In this document: piece after piece, positions 1 through 7,508 of the stretch
How positions within the stretch are numbered: the stretch's first letter is position 1
How the letters are laid out: every line of letters starts with the position of its first letter
Source of the DNA: Anaerobacillus sp.
GTDB lineage: Bacteria; Bacillota; Bacilli; Bacillales_H; Anaerobacillaceae
Length of the DNA stretch: 7,779 nucleotides
Direction: 5' to 3'
Assembly (NCBI GenBank): GCA_007120055.1
Contig: SKOL01000107.1
Location: 1-7,779, forward strand
Program-made: the position numbers and the translations under genes
The notes under the pieces: model-generated
What the model saw: only the letters and a program-made list of their open reading frames with translations
Database searches by the model: none
Told to the model about the DNA's origin: nothing

Positions 1-524
<524 letters not shown>

Positions 525-525
<1 letters not shown>

Positions 526-1082
526 TGAGTAAAGAAGTATTAAAATCAGCTGAAGAAAAAATGAATAAAGCGATCGAAGCATTACGTCGTGAACTTTCAA
601 CATTACGTGCTGGTCGTGCTAACCCATCGATTTTAGATAAAGTACAAGTAGAATATTATGGAGTTCCGACGCCATTAAATCAAGTAGCGTCTGTTACAGT
701 CCCAGAAGCAAGGTTATTATTAATTCAACCTTATGATAAAACTGCTCTTAACGATATTGACAGAGCGATCCAAAAATCTGACTTAGGGTTAAGTCCTTCG
801 AATGATGGGTCTGTGATTCGAATTACTATCCCGCCGCTGACAGAAGAAAGACGTCGTGACTTAGTAAAGTTAGTAAAAAAATATGCAGAAGAAGCGAAAG
901 TGGCAATTCGTAATATTCGTCGTGACGCCAATGATGAATTGAAAAAAATTCAAAAAGATGGCGAAATTACAGAGGATGAATTACGTCGTAGCACTGACGA
1001 TGTACAAAAATTAACTGATAATGAAATTGCCCAAATCGATGAAGTGGCAAATAATAAAGAACAAGAAATTATGGAAGTGTAA
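525..1082 (+). CDS. frr: Ribosome recycling factor
   Basis: RRF works with EF-G to split the post-termination ribosome so that it can start again; it is cytoplasmic and essential. The protein has 185 residues, exactly the usual length. The conserved N-terminal helix block [15 protein letters not shown] lies at residues 23-37. The beta-rich domain II runs from about 31 to 104 and ends in the [16 protein letters not shown] block. The long helix domain carries RNIRRDAN at 129-136, including Arg132, which is critical in characterised RRFs. The ATG overlaps the pyrH stop by one base, and AGGGGG at 511-516, eight bases upstream, is a good ribosome binding site, so the start is secure. A terminator follows the gene, making it the likely end of the rpsB-tsf-pyrH-frr type operon known in Bacillus. 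Confidence 0.98.
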
Positions 1083-1112
1083 TATATTCCAATGTAAAAT
1101 AGAATAATGAAT

Positions 1113-1143
1113 AGACCCTCTATTTTTATCAGGGGGTTTTTTT
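1113..1143 (+). terminator. Rho-independent terminator after frr
   Basis: ACCCTCT (1115-1121) pairs with AGGGGGT (1131-1137), a 7-bp stem with one U-G pair and a 9-nt loop. A run of seven T follows directly (1137-1143). Position and form are those of an intrinsic terminator closing the pyrH-frr transcript. A candidate promoter lies immediately downstream. Confidence 0.9.
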
Positions 1144-1168
1144 ATTCTTATAAAATACGTCTAAAACA

Positions 1169-1197
1169 TTGTGAAGAAGTTATTTATCATATACAAT
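1169..1197 (+). promoter_or_regulatory. Candidate sigma-A promoter for uppS
   Basis: TTGTGA (1169-1174) and TACAAT (1192-1197) are separated by exactly 17 bp; they match the -35 consensus at 4 of 6 positions and the -10 consensus at 5 of 6. The site lies between the frr terminator and uppS and would start RNA near 1204, about 40 bases before the chosen uppS ATG. It is the only promoter-like pair with ideal spacing that I see in this gap. The assignment is from sequence alone. Confidence 0.6.
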
Positions 1198-1231
1198 TGT
1201 TAAAGCGTGTAAAAATATAAGTAATTTCTAT

Positions 1232-1237
1232 GGGGGA
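1232..1237 (+). promoter_or_regulatory. Ribosome binding site that decides the uppS start
   Basis: GGGGGA ends seven bases before the ATG at 1245. The alternative in-frame ATG at 1230 sits directly in front of this site and has only AT-rich sequence without a Shine-Dalgarno upstream. This favours 1245 as the start. Confidence 0.8.
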
Positions 1238-1244
1238 CAACAAA

Positions 1245-2018
1245 ATGCTTGATAAGCTCTCAAAATGGAAAGCCAAAGCCAAAGCCGAACAAGGAAAAGA
1301 AATAGAAGGGGTCAATTTAGAAAATGTTCCGAAGCACGTAGCGATCATTATGGATGGAAATGGACGCTGGGCAAAAAAGCGTGGTTTACCTAGAATAGCT
1401 GGTCACCGTGAAGGTATGAGTGTTATAAATAAAATTGTAAAAAAGGCCAACAGTTTAGGAGTTGAAGTCCTTACTTTATATGCTTTTTCTACAGAAAATT
1501 GGAAAAGACCTAAAAATGAAGTTGATTTTTTAATGCGTCTTCCAGAACGCTATTTAAGCGTTGAGTTACCTAAATTGATCGAAGAAAATGTAAAGGTACG
1601 TCTAATGGGGTGCAAAGATAGTTTACCAGCACATACCATTAATGCCGTAGATAATGCCATTGAAAAAACAAAATCGAATACAGGATTAGTATTAAATTTT
1701 GCTTTAAATTATGGAAGTCGTGACGAGATCGTATCAGCTATACAACAAATTGCTGAAGATGTGGACACCGGCAAAGTTAATTCTCAAAGTATAAATGATG
1801 AACTAGTTGGACAGTATTTAATGACACAAGAGCTAAGGGATCCTGATTTATTAATTCGGACAAGTGGTGAAATTCGCTTAAGTAACTTTATGTTGTGGCA
1901 ACTTGCTTACACCGAGTTTTGGTTTACGGGTGTTCTATGGCCAGACTTCACAGAACAACATTTCTTAGAGGCGATTGAAGTTTACCAACAGCGAACAAGA
2001 CGCTATGGCGGTATATAG
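1245..2018 (+). CDS. uppS: Undecaprenyl diphosphate synthase (cis-prenyltransferase)
   Basis: UppS adds cis isopentenyl units to farnesyl diphosphate to make C55 undecaprenyl diphosphate, precursor of the lipid carrier for peptidoglycan and teichoic acid. It is a soluble or membrane-associated dimer. From the ATG at 1245 the protein has 257 residues, close to the roughly 260 of B. subtilis UppS, and begins MLDKLSKW, like that protein. All family motifs are present: IIMDGNGRWA with catalytic Asp37, the FSTENWKRP block at 81-89, the NYG-R-EI motif near 155-161, and the diphosphate-binding RTSGEIRLSNF at 205-215 followed by LWPDF. One small oddity is Ser158, where the motif commonly has Gly (NYGGR). 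An in-frame ATG at 1230 would add five residues but lacks a ribosome binding site. cdsA follows after 15 bp, so the two genes are probably co-transcribed. Confidence 0.96.
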   Translation: MLDKLSKWKAKAKAEQGKEIEGVNLENVPKHVAIIMDGNGRWAKKRGLPRIAGHREGMSVINKIVKKANSLGVEVLTLYAFSTENWKRPKNEVDFLMRLPERYLSVELPKLIEENVKVRLMGCKDSLPAHTINAVDNAIEKTKSNTGLVLNFALNYGSRDEIVSAIQQIAEDVDTGKVNSQSINDELVGQYLMTQELRDPDLLIRTSGEIRLSNFMLWQLAYTEFWFTGVLWPDFTEQHFLEAIEVYQQRTRRYGGI

Positions 2019-2033
2019 AAAGGAGAACTTCCA

Positions 2034-2825
2034 ATGAAAGAGAGAATAATAACGGGGGTTATTGCTGGAATAGCATTTATACTGTTAGTCTTAATCGGTG
2101 GACTCCCATTTACTTTAGTGATAATGTCGTTAGCATTAATTGCAATGGTTGAGTTGTTAAAAATGAAAGACATTCGTCCAACTTCGTTTGTTGGAATCGT
2201 TAGCTTATTACTTTTGTTGTCTGTCACGATTCCAAATACGTGGCTTGAAAATTTTTTCATACATATAAGTCGAGGAGAATTAATTTTATCAATTCTATTA
2301 ATTTTACTGGCTCTCACTGTAGTGATGAAAAACACTATAACCTTTGATGATGTTGGATTTATACTAATATCTTCCGCGTATGTAGGTTTTGGTTTTCACT
2401 TTTTAATTGAGACGAGACTACTTGAACAAGGCTTAACATTAGTGTTTTTTATTTTGTTCTTAATTTGGTCCACTGATTCTGGCGCTTATTTTGCAGGTAG
2501 GTCATTTGGCAAAAGAAAGTTGTGGCCAGAAATCAGTCCGAAAAAAACAATTGAAGGTTCTTTAGGTGGGCTTTTTAGTGCGCTCGTTATCGGTCTTATT
2601 TATCATTCTTTTTTTATCGTTTTTGATGATCTCCTCAAGGTAATTTTAATGATCATTGTAGTTTCTGTAATTGGACAATTAGGGGACCTTGTTGAATCCG
2701 CATTGAAACGTCATTACAGTGTGAAAGATTCGGGGCAAATTTTACCTGGGCACGGTGGAATTTTAGATCGTTTTGATAGTTTAATTTTTGTGATGCCAAT
2801 TTTATACTTGTTTCAGTTTATTTGA
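2034..2825 (+). CDS. cdsA: Phosphatidate cytidylyltransferase (CDP-diglyceride synthase)
   Basis: CdsA makes CDP-diacylglycerol from phosphatidic acid and CTP, the branch point for all phospholipids; it is an integral membrane enzyme. The 263-residue protein (family about 260-270) is mostly hydrophobic. Membrane segments are apparent near residues 5-40 (two), 52-67, 83-98, 105-125, 134-147, 175-195 and 200-215. The CDS-family signature is complete at residues 222-246: SALKR, then KD at 231-232, then PGHGGILDR. An upstream conserved block at 146-179 (STDSGAYFAGRSFGK and the PKKTIEGSLGG part) holds further metal and substrate residues, including Asp148. The start is supported by AAAGGAG at 2019-2025, eight bases upstream, and the gene sits 15 bp after uppS. 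The TGA stop lies in the first bases of a palindromic repeat that also occurs before polC. Confidence 0.95.
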   Translation: MKERIITGVIAGIAFILLVLIGGLPFTLVIMSLALIAMVELLKMKDIRPTSFVGIVSLLLLLSVTIPNTWLENFFIHISRGELILSILLILLALTVVMKNTITFDDVGFILISSAYVGFGFHFLIETRLLEQGLTLVFFILFLIWSTDSGAYFAGRSFGKRKLWPEISPKKTIEGSLGGLFSALVIGLIYHSFFIVFDDLLKVILMIIVVSVIGQLGDLVESALKRHYSVKDSGQILPGHGGILDRFDSLIFVMPILYLFQFI

Positions 2826-2940
2826 GTGACCTTCATAATTACCAAAATGAGCCACATCACGAAATATATAGTTTGCGAATGTTTTTGGCGCAACTATATA
2901 TTGATCTTAGTGGCGAGAATTATGAATTATGAAATTCATT
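2823..2940. repeat. Palindromic intergenic element, copy 1 (long form)
   Basis: This is an imperfect, full-length inverted repeat filling most of the cdsA-dxr spacer. The outer arms are TGACCTTCATAATT (2827-2840) and AATTATGAAATTCA (2925-2938). A middle block pairs GCCAC (2851-2855) with GTGGC (2910-2914). The inner arms are AATATATAGTTTGCG (2863-2877) and CGCAACTATATATT (2889-2902), paired with one bulge around an 11-nt loop. The right arm contains a tandem GAATTAT duplication (2917-2930). Copy 2 at 7509-7593 shares the right end GAATTATGAAATTCATT exactly and, on the left, TTCATAATTACC followed by AAAATGAGCCAYATCA, with a 1-nt gap between the two blocks. No coding capacity or T-tract is seen. 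It resembles the non-autonomous palindromic repeats or MITEs of bacterial genomes; the family is not one I can name. Confidence 0.85.
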
Positions 2941-2998
2941 GATTTAAGTAGTAATTTACATATTTAAGAACGAATTACTAAAGTGTGAGGAGTTTAAA

Positions 2999-4150
2999 AT
3001 GAAAAAAATCAGTTTGCTAGGCGCTACTGGTTCAATTGGTACCCAAACATTAGAGGTGATCGCTAGTCACCCGGACAAGTTTCAACTTGAAGCTCTTTCG
3101 ATTGGGAAAAATATTGAGCTAGGCTTAAAACAAATTATTGAGTATAAACCTAAGCTTGTTTCAGTACAATTTAAAGAGGATTATGATAAACTTTTGAAGG
3201 AAGTTCCTAATACCGTAAAGTTAATGTATGGAAATGAAGGCATCGAAGAAGTTGCGGCTAACAATGACGCTGATATTCTCGTTAATGCGGTGTTAGGTAG
3301 TGTCGGCCTAAGACCGACATTATCAGCAATACGAGCAGGGAAAACAATAGCGATTGCTAATAAAGAAACGTTAGTAACCGCCGGTCACATCGTAACGAGT
3401 GAGGCTAAGAAATATAGTGCACAGTTACTCCCTGTCGATAGTGAACATTCAGCTATCTTTCAATGTTTGCAAGGAGAGCGACTAAAAGAAGTTGAAAAGC
3501 TAATTTTAACTGCGTCTGGCGGAAGTTTTCGCGATAAAGACCGTTCTGAGCTTAAAAAAGTGACGGTTGATGATGCCCTAAATCACCCGAATTGGTCAAT
3601 GGGTGCAAAAATTACGATTGATTCGGCAACAATGATGAATAAAGGTCTTGAAGTTATAGAGGCGCATTGGTTGTTTGACATGTCGTATGAAAAGATTGAT
3701 GTATTACTACATCAAGAAAGTATCATCCACTCAATGGTAGAATTTATGGATGGAAGTGTGATTGCTCAACTAGGGACACCTGATATGAAAGTTCCTATTC
3801 AATTTGCCTTAACTTATCCAGAGCGCCTACAATTAGAAGGTAAAAAGCGATTGGATTTATCAGAAATCGGGAAGTTACATTTTTCTAAACCATCATTTGA
3901 TCGATTTAGATGCTTGGATTTTGCCTTTGAAGCAGGTCGCAAAGGTGGATCGTATCCGACGGTGTTAAATGCGGCAAATGAACAAGCTGTTTCATTATTT
4001 TTAGAGGGGGAAATTTCTTTTTTACAAATTGAAGAAGCGATTGAGCGCACTCTTGATGAGCACACATACATAGCTTCGCCTTCACTTGAAGTCATTCAAG
4101 ACATTGATCTCCAAACACGTCAACTTGTAAAAACTTTGATGGTAAAATAA
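2999..4150 (+). CDS. dxr: 1-deoxy-D-xylulose 5-phosphate reductoisomerase
   Basis: Dxr (IspC) converts DXP to 2-C-methyl-D-erythritol 4-phosphate with NADPH and a divalent metal, the committed step of the MEP isoprenoid pathway and the target of fosmidomycin. The 383-residue length is typical. The N-terminal NADPH fold shows [11 protein letters not shown] at residues 6-16 and IANKETLV at 119-126. The catalytic domain has [13 protein letters not shown] at 143-155 (metal ligands Asp147 and Glu149), TASGGSFRD at 171-179, [20 protein letters not shown] at 196-215 and Glu218 as a further metal ligand. The C-terminal helical domain is intact. TGAGGAG (2986-2992), six bases before the ATG, supports the start. 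Its product feeds the precursors used by the nearby uppS. The 173-bp spacer before it is largely a palindromic repeat, and I see no convincing promoter there. Confidence 0.97.
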   Translation: MKKISLLGATGSIGTQTLEVIASHPDKFQLEALSIGKNIELGLKQIIEYKPKLVSVQFKEDYDKLLKEVPNTVKLMYGNEGIEEVAANNDADILVNAVLGSVGLRPTLSAIRAGKTIAIANKETLVTAGHIVTSEAKKYSAQLLPVDSEHSAIFQCLQGERLKEVEKLILTASGGSFRDKDRSELKKVTVDDALNHPNWSMGAKITIDSATMMNKGLEVIEAHWLFDMSYEKIDVLLHQESIIHSMVEFMDGSVIAQLGTPDMKVPIQFALTYPERLQLEGKKRLDLSEIGKLHFSKPSFDRFRCLDFAFEAGRKGGSYPTVLNAANEQAVSLFLEGEISFLQIEEAIERTLDEHTYIASPSLEVIQDIDLQTRQLVKTLMVK

Positions 4151-4152
4151 GA

Positions 4153-4178
4153 TCACAATAAATTACCAATTATTGTGA
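4153..4178. promoter_or_regulatory. Perfect inverted repeat (dyad) between dxr and rasP
   Basis: TCACAATAA (4153-4161) and TTATTGTGA (4170-4178) form a perfect 9-bp inverted repeat with an 8-nt loop, starting just after the dxr stop. An A-rich run rather than a T-tract follows, so it does not look like a terminator for + strand transcripts. It could be an mRNA hairpin (for 3'-end stability or processing between dxr and rasP) or an operator. The sequence alone does not decide. Confidence 0.5.
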
Positions 4179-4201
4179 AATAAAAAAAAGGTTGTGGTTT
4201 A

Positions 4202-5458
4202 ATGAATACATTTATTTCCATCATTATTATATTTGGATTGCTCGTATTCATCCATGAGCTTGGACACTTAATATTTGCTAAGCGTGCCGGAATTTTATGT
4301 AGAGAGTTTGCTATAGGATTTGGTCCTAAGCTTTTCTCATATAAAAAGGATGAAACCGTTTATACAATACGCCTTTTACCACTAGGTGGATTTGTTCGGA
4401 TGGCTGGAGAAGATCCAGAAATGATTGAAATAAAGCCGGGTTATCAAATTGGACTAGTTTTTTCGGCGACTGGAAAAGTGAAAGATATTGTTATCAACAA
4501 TAAATCGAAACATCCAGAAGCTAAAGTAATTACGGTCGAGAAAATTGATTTAGAACATAAGTTAATGATCGAAGGTTATGCGGAAGATGAACAGCTTCAA
4601 ACGTATTTTGTAGACCCGAAAGCTGACTTTATATATGATGAACAACGTACGCAAATTGCACCTTATAACCGACAATTTGGGTCAAAAACAATAACAGAGC
4701 GAGCGATTGCTATTTTTGCTGGGCCCGCGATGAACTTTGCTTTAGCGGTTGTCATTTTATTTGCTTTTTCTCTCCTTCAAGGGATCCCCATTGATAAACC
4801 GATGGTCGGAGAAGTGATCCCTGAAGGTGCAGCAATTGAAGCAGGACTTGAAAAAGGTGATCTCGTTGTTGCCATTGATGGAAAACCTTTAGAAACGTGG
4901 ACAGATTTAACGAGCGTCATTCAAAGAAACCCTAACCAAGAGTTAATGTTTACAGTAGACAGAAATGGTGAAGTGTTTCAAGTACCAGTTACTCCTCATG
5001 AGCGTATCGGACCTAACGAAGGAATGGATGGTTACATCGGTGTATTTCCACCGACAGAGTTTTCTGTTCTTGGTTCACTGATGTTTGGATTCACGCAAAC
5101 ATACGAGTTCATCGTGCTTATCATCCAAAGTTTAGGAATGTTAATTACCGGTCAATTTACCTTAGATCACTTATCTGGTCCAGTAGGAATCTATAATTAC
5201 ACTGGCCAAGCAGCTGAAATGGGCATTTTAGTGTTAATGCAATGGGCTGCAATTTTAAGTATAAATTTAGGAATCATTAATTTATTACCATTACCAGCAT
5301 TAGACGGTGGTAGGTTAATGTTTATCGGTTTAGAAGCAGTTCGTGGAAAGCCGATGGATCCACAAAAAGAAGGAATTGTTCATTTTGTTGGATTCGCATT
5401 ATTGATGCTCTTAATGCTAGTTGTTACATGGAACGATATTAATAAATTCTTTTTATAG
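4202..5458 (+). CDS. rasP: RIP zinc metalloprotease, site-2 protease family (RasP/RseP)
   Basis: RasP cleaves substrates within the membrane. In B. subtilis it releases sigma-W by cutting the anti-sigma factor RsiW after site-1 cleavage, and it also clears signal-peptide and FtsL-type substrates; those roles are carried over here by homology. The protein has 418 residues (B. subtilis about 420). The zinc site HELGH is in the first membrane helix at residues 18-22. The second metal motif [11 protein letters not shown] is at 360-370, with Asp368. Further membrane helices lie near 168-192, 340-362 and 393-409. A PDZ domain spans roughly 195-265 ([20 protein letters not shown]). The conserved blocks [23 protein letters not shown] and [13 protein letters not shown] are present. 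The ribosome binding site is modest (AAAGG, 4187-4191, ten bases upstream), but the start matches the family N-terminus. The TAG stop runs straight into the heptamer repeat region. Confidence 0.95.
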   Translation: MNTFISIIIIFGLLVFIHELGHLIFAKRAGILCREFAIGFGPKLFSYKKDETVYTIRLLPLGGFVRMAGEDPEMIEIKPGYQIGLVFSATGKVKDIVINNKSKHPEAKVITVEKIDLEHKLMIEGYAEDEQLQTYFVDPKADFIYDEQRTQIAPYNRQFGSKTITERAIAIFAGPAMNFALAVVILFAFSLLQGIPIDKPMVGEVIPEGAAIEAGLEKGDLVVAIDGKPLETWTDLTSVIQRNPNQELMFTVDRNGEVFQVPVTPHERIGPNEGMDGYIGVFPPTEFSVLGSLMFGFTQTYEFIVLIIQSLGMLITGQFTLDHLSGPVGIYNYTGQAAEMGILVLMQWAAILSINLGIINLLPLPALDGGRLMFIGLEAVRGKPMDPQKEGIVHFVGFALLMLLMLVVTWNDINKFFL

Positions 5459-5535
5459 TTTTGAGTTATGAAAATACAGTTTTGAGTGAAGAGTGTAGAG
5501 TGTTGAGTTATGTAGGTAAGCTTCGAAGCTTGTTA
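5457..5535. repeat. Degenerate inverted arm of heptamer element, with palindromic core
   Basis: AGTTTTGAGT occurs at 5457-5466 and again at 5478-5487; it is the reverse complement of the ACTCAAAACT that recurs in the array downstream. Between 5484 and 5511 four 7-base units of GAGTNNN type follow in phase (GAGTGAA, GAGTGTA, GAGTGTT, GAGTTAT), so this side is a worn heptamer array on the opposite strand. At 5518-5531 lies the perfect 14-bp palindrome AAGCTTCGAAGCTT, which separates the two arms. The first copy overlaps the rasP TAG stop. Confidence 0.8.
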
Positions 5536-5633
5536 CAAACTCAAAACTCAAAACTCAAAACTTAAAACTCAAAACTCAAAACTCAAAACTCAAAACTTAA
5601 AACTTAAAACTTAAAACTTAAAACTCAAAACTA
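5536..5633. repeat. Heptanucleotide tandem repeat array AAAACTY x14
   Basis: Fourteen consecutive 7-bp units occupy this stretch without a phase break: twelve perfect AAAACTC or AAAACTT units flanked by a degenerate first (CAAACTC) and last (AAAACTA) unit. The seventh base runs C C C T C C C C T T T T C A, so variants are clustered. The array ends about six bases before the proS ribosome binding site. With the inverted arm upstream it could fold into a large hairpin around the AAGCTTCGAAGCTT core. Such arrays gain and lose units by slippage; copy number is likely to differ between strains. Confidence 0.93.
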
Positions 5634-5651
5634 TATATAGAGGTGTTTTAA

Positions 5652-7361
5652 ATGAGGCAAAATCATTATTTAAGTCCGACACTTAGAGATGTGCCATCTG
5701 ATGCAGAAGTGAGTAGTCATCAGTTAATGCTACGTGCAGGGTTAATTAGACAAACAGCTTCAGGGGTATATTCTTTTTTACCATTAGGCATGCGAGCACT
5801 TAAAAAGGTAGAAAACATCGTTAGAGAAGAAATGGATGCTGCTGGGGCACAAGAATTATTAATGCCTGCTGTTCAACCTGCGGAACTTTGGCAGGAAAGC
5901 GGACGTTGGGACGCTTATGGTCCGGAGTTAATGCGTTTTTACGATCGTCATAAACGGGAGTTCGCGTTAGGGCCAACACATGAAGAAGTTATTACGACGT
6001 TAGTTAGGGATGACGTTAAATCTTATAAACGGTTACCGATGACGCTATATCAAATTCAAACGAAATTTAGAGATGAGAGAAGACCTCGTTTTGGCGTTCT
6101 TAGATCACGAGAGTTTATTATGAAAGACGCCTATTCTTTCGATACTACCCAAGAAGGTTTAGACAAAAGTTATGAAAGTATGTTTGAAGCTTATACGAAC
6201 ATATTTAAAAGATGTGGGTTAGATTTTCGAGCTGTAGTTGCAGATTCAGGAGCGATGGGTGGTAAAGATACACATGAATTTATGGTTCTTTCAAGCATCG
6301 GAGAAGATACGATTGCTTACTCAGATACTAGTAGTTATGCTGCCAATATTGAAATCGCACCAGTAATTTCAAAATACGAGAACAGTGATGAAAAAGAAAG
6401 TTCGCTTGAAAAATTCGATACTCCTCAGTTAAAAACAATTGATGAACTCCAAAGTTCATTAAATATAGGCAAAAATAAGCTGATTAAAGCGGTGTTGTTT
6501 ATTGTTGATGAAAAACCGGTTCTAGCTTTAGTACGTGGTGACCACGAAGTAAACGATGTTAAAATTAAACACTTTTATAATGCTCAAGTTGTTGAATTAG
6601 CATCAACGGAGGAAACGATCAAATATATGAATTGCGAACCAGGTTTTATCGGTCCAATTAATGTTTCACAAGAGGTAGAAATAGTAGCGGATATGGCTGT
6701 TCAATATATCGTCAATGGTGTTTGCGGAGCAAATGAAAAAGATAAACATTTTAAAAATGTAAATCCCCAAAGAGATTTTTCTGTTAAAGAATATATGGAC
6801 GTTAGGTTTATCCAAGAAGGAGATGCTTCTCCTGATGGAAAAGGCACCATTAAATTTGCTGAAGGAATCGAAGTGGGTCACGTCTTTAAATTAGGGACAA
6901 GATATAGTGAAGCGATGGGTGCTGTATTCCTCGACGAGAACGGAAAAACAAAGCCGATGATCATGGGTTGCTATGGGATCGGTGTAACGAGAGTGCTAGC
7001 TGCTACAATTGAACAACATCACGATGAAAAAGGGATCGTTTGGCCAACATCTGTGGCACCGTTTGATCTTCATTTAATAGCAATTAATATGAAAAATGAA
7101 GAGCAAAAGCAGCTTTCAGAAGATTTATATAAGGAATTGAAACAGTCAGGATTTGATGTCCTTTTTGATGACCGTGCAGAGCGTCCTGGAGTTAAATTCA
7201 ATGATTCTGATCTCATTGGCTTGCCAATTAGGGTTACGGTCGGTAAAAAAGCAGCTGATGGTATTGTAGAAGTGAAAAACCGAAAAACGGATGAAATTCT
7301 AGAAGTGAGCACTAATGAACTTATTAGTGTTTTACATGAATTAAATGATCGCTTAGCGTAA
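5652..7361 (+). CDS. proS: Prolyl-tRNA synthetase, bacterial type with editing (INS) domain
   Basis: ProS charges tRNA-Pro with proline in the cytoplasm; the bacterial form also hydrolyses mischarged Ala-tRNA-Pro through an inserted domain. The 569-residue protein is typical for this form. Class II catalytic motifs are visible: motif 2 [17 protein letters not shown] at 139-155, the FALGPTHEE block at 104-112, and motif 3 [17 protein letters not shown] at 439-455. The INS editing domain lies between, about 224-407, and includes [10 protein letters not shown] with Lys279, the position known as important for editing in the E. coli enzyme. The C-terminal anticodon-binding domain runs from about 470 to the end ([20 protein letters not shown] at 503-522). 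The start is supported by AGAGGTG at 5639-5645, six bases upstream. No T-box leader is visible; the spacer is taken up by the heptamer element. Confidence 0.97.
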   Translation: MRQNHYLSPTLRDVPSDAEVSSHQLMLRAGLIRQTASGVYSFLPLGMRALKKVENIVREEMDAAGAQELLMPAVQPAELWQESGRWDAYGPELMRFYDRHKREFALGPTHEEVITTLVRDDVKSYKRLPMTLYQIQTKFRDERRPRFGVLRSREFIMKDAYSFDTTQEGLDKSYESMFEAYTNIFKRCGLDFRAVVADSGAMGGKDTHEFMVLSSIGEDTIAYSDTSSYAANIEIAPVISKYENSDEKESSLEKFDTPQLKTIDELQSSLNIGKNKLIKAVLFIVDEKPVLALVRGDHEVNDVKIKHFYNAQVVELASTEETIKYMNCEPGFIGPINVSQEVEIVADMAVQYIVNGVCGANEKDKHFKNVNPQRDFSVKEYMDVRFIQEGDASPDGKGTIKFAEGIEVGHVFKLGTRYSEAMGAVFLDENGKTKPMIMGCYGIGVTRVLAATIEQHHDEKGIVWPTSVAPFDLHLIAINMKNEEQKQLSEDLYKELKQSGFDVLFDDRAERPGVKFNDSDLIGLPIRVTVGKKAADGIVEVKNRKTDEILEVSTNELISVLHELNDRLA

Positions 7362-7369
7362 TTAACTAA

Positions 7370-7378
7370 TGATATAAT
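7370..7378 (+). promoter_or_regulatory. Possible extended -10 promoter after proS
   Basis: TGATATAAT matches the extended -10 consensus (TGN followed by TATAAT) perfectly, nine bases after the proS stop. No good -35 is found 16-18 bp upstream (the sequence there lies within the last proS codons). If active, transcription would start near 7385 and place both palindromes of this spacer in the polC leader. AT-rich spacers yield such matches by chance, so this is tentative. Confidence 0.35.
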
Positions 7379-7392
7379 AGAAACTGGCTTAT

Positions 7393-7478
7393 AAGTGTCT
7401 GTTACCTTAAGTGGATGCTATTTATAGAGATTTGTTTATTACAAAGTCTATGGATAGCTTCTTAGGTAACTGACACTT
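7393..7478. repeat. Long imperfect hairpin after proS
   Basis: AAGTGTCTGTTACCT (7393-7407) and AGGTAACTGACACTT (7464-7478) are inverted repeats matching at 14 of 15 positions. Pairing continues inward with gaps: ATGCTAT (7415-7421) against ATAGCTT (7454-7460), and ATAGA..TTTGT (7424-7435) against ACAAAGTCTAT (7441-7451), leaving a loop of a few bases. The right arm is followed by TTTCCTTTT (7477-7485), a weak interrupted T-run, so a terminator role is possible but not strong. It has no coding capacity and no sequence relation to the element beside it. Either a palindromic MITE-like repeat or a structured mRNA element fits. Confidence 0.7.
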
Positions 7479-7508
7479 TCCTTTTGAGTCAATGTTTTTG
7501 CCGTTAAC

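Noticed and set aside
1230..1232. ATG at 1230 as the uppS start
   Set aside because: It has no Shine-Dalgarno upstream and its own codons overlap the ribosome binding site for the ATG at 1245, which also gives the family-like N-terminus MLDKL.
2003..2335. Minus-strand open frame opposite cdsA, and similar ones at 731-931, 3814-4095, 6666-6881 and 7070-7312
   Set aside because: Each lies antisense within a well-identified gene, and none shows a recognisable domain. They are shadows of the real frames.
2823..2940. Intrinsic terminator after cdsA
   Set aside because: The hairpin is long and AT-rich, and no T-tract follows the right arm. Its second copy before polC fits a dispersed repeat better.
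2939..2966. Promoter for dxr (TTGATT with TATTTA, 16-bp spacing)
   Set aside because: The -10 match is only 3 of 6 in strongly AT-rich DNA, so it cannot be told from background.
5536..5633. CRISPR array or minisatellite with spacers
   Set aside because: Units are 7 bp and directly contiguous without unique spacers; no cas genes are near. It is a simple tandem repeat.
5459..5651. T-box or other riboswitch leader for proS
   Set aside because: No T-box consensus, specifier loop or terminator with a T-tract is visible; the spacer is explained by the heptamer element.
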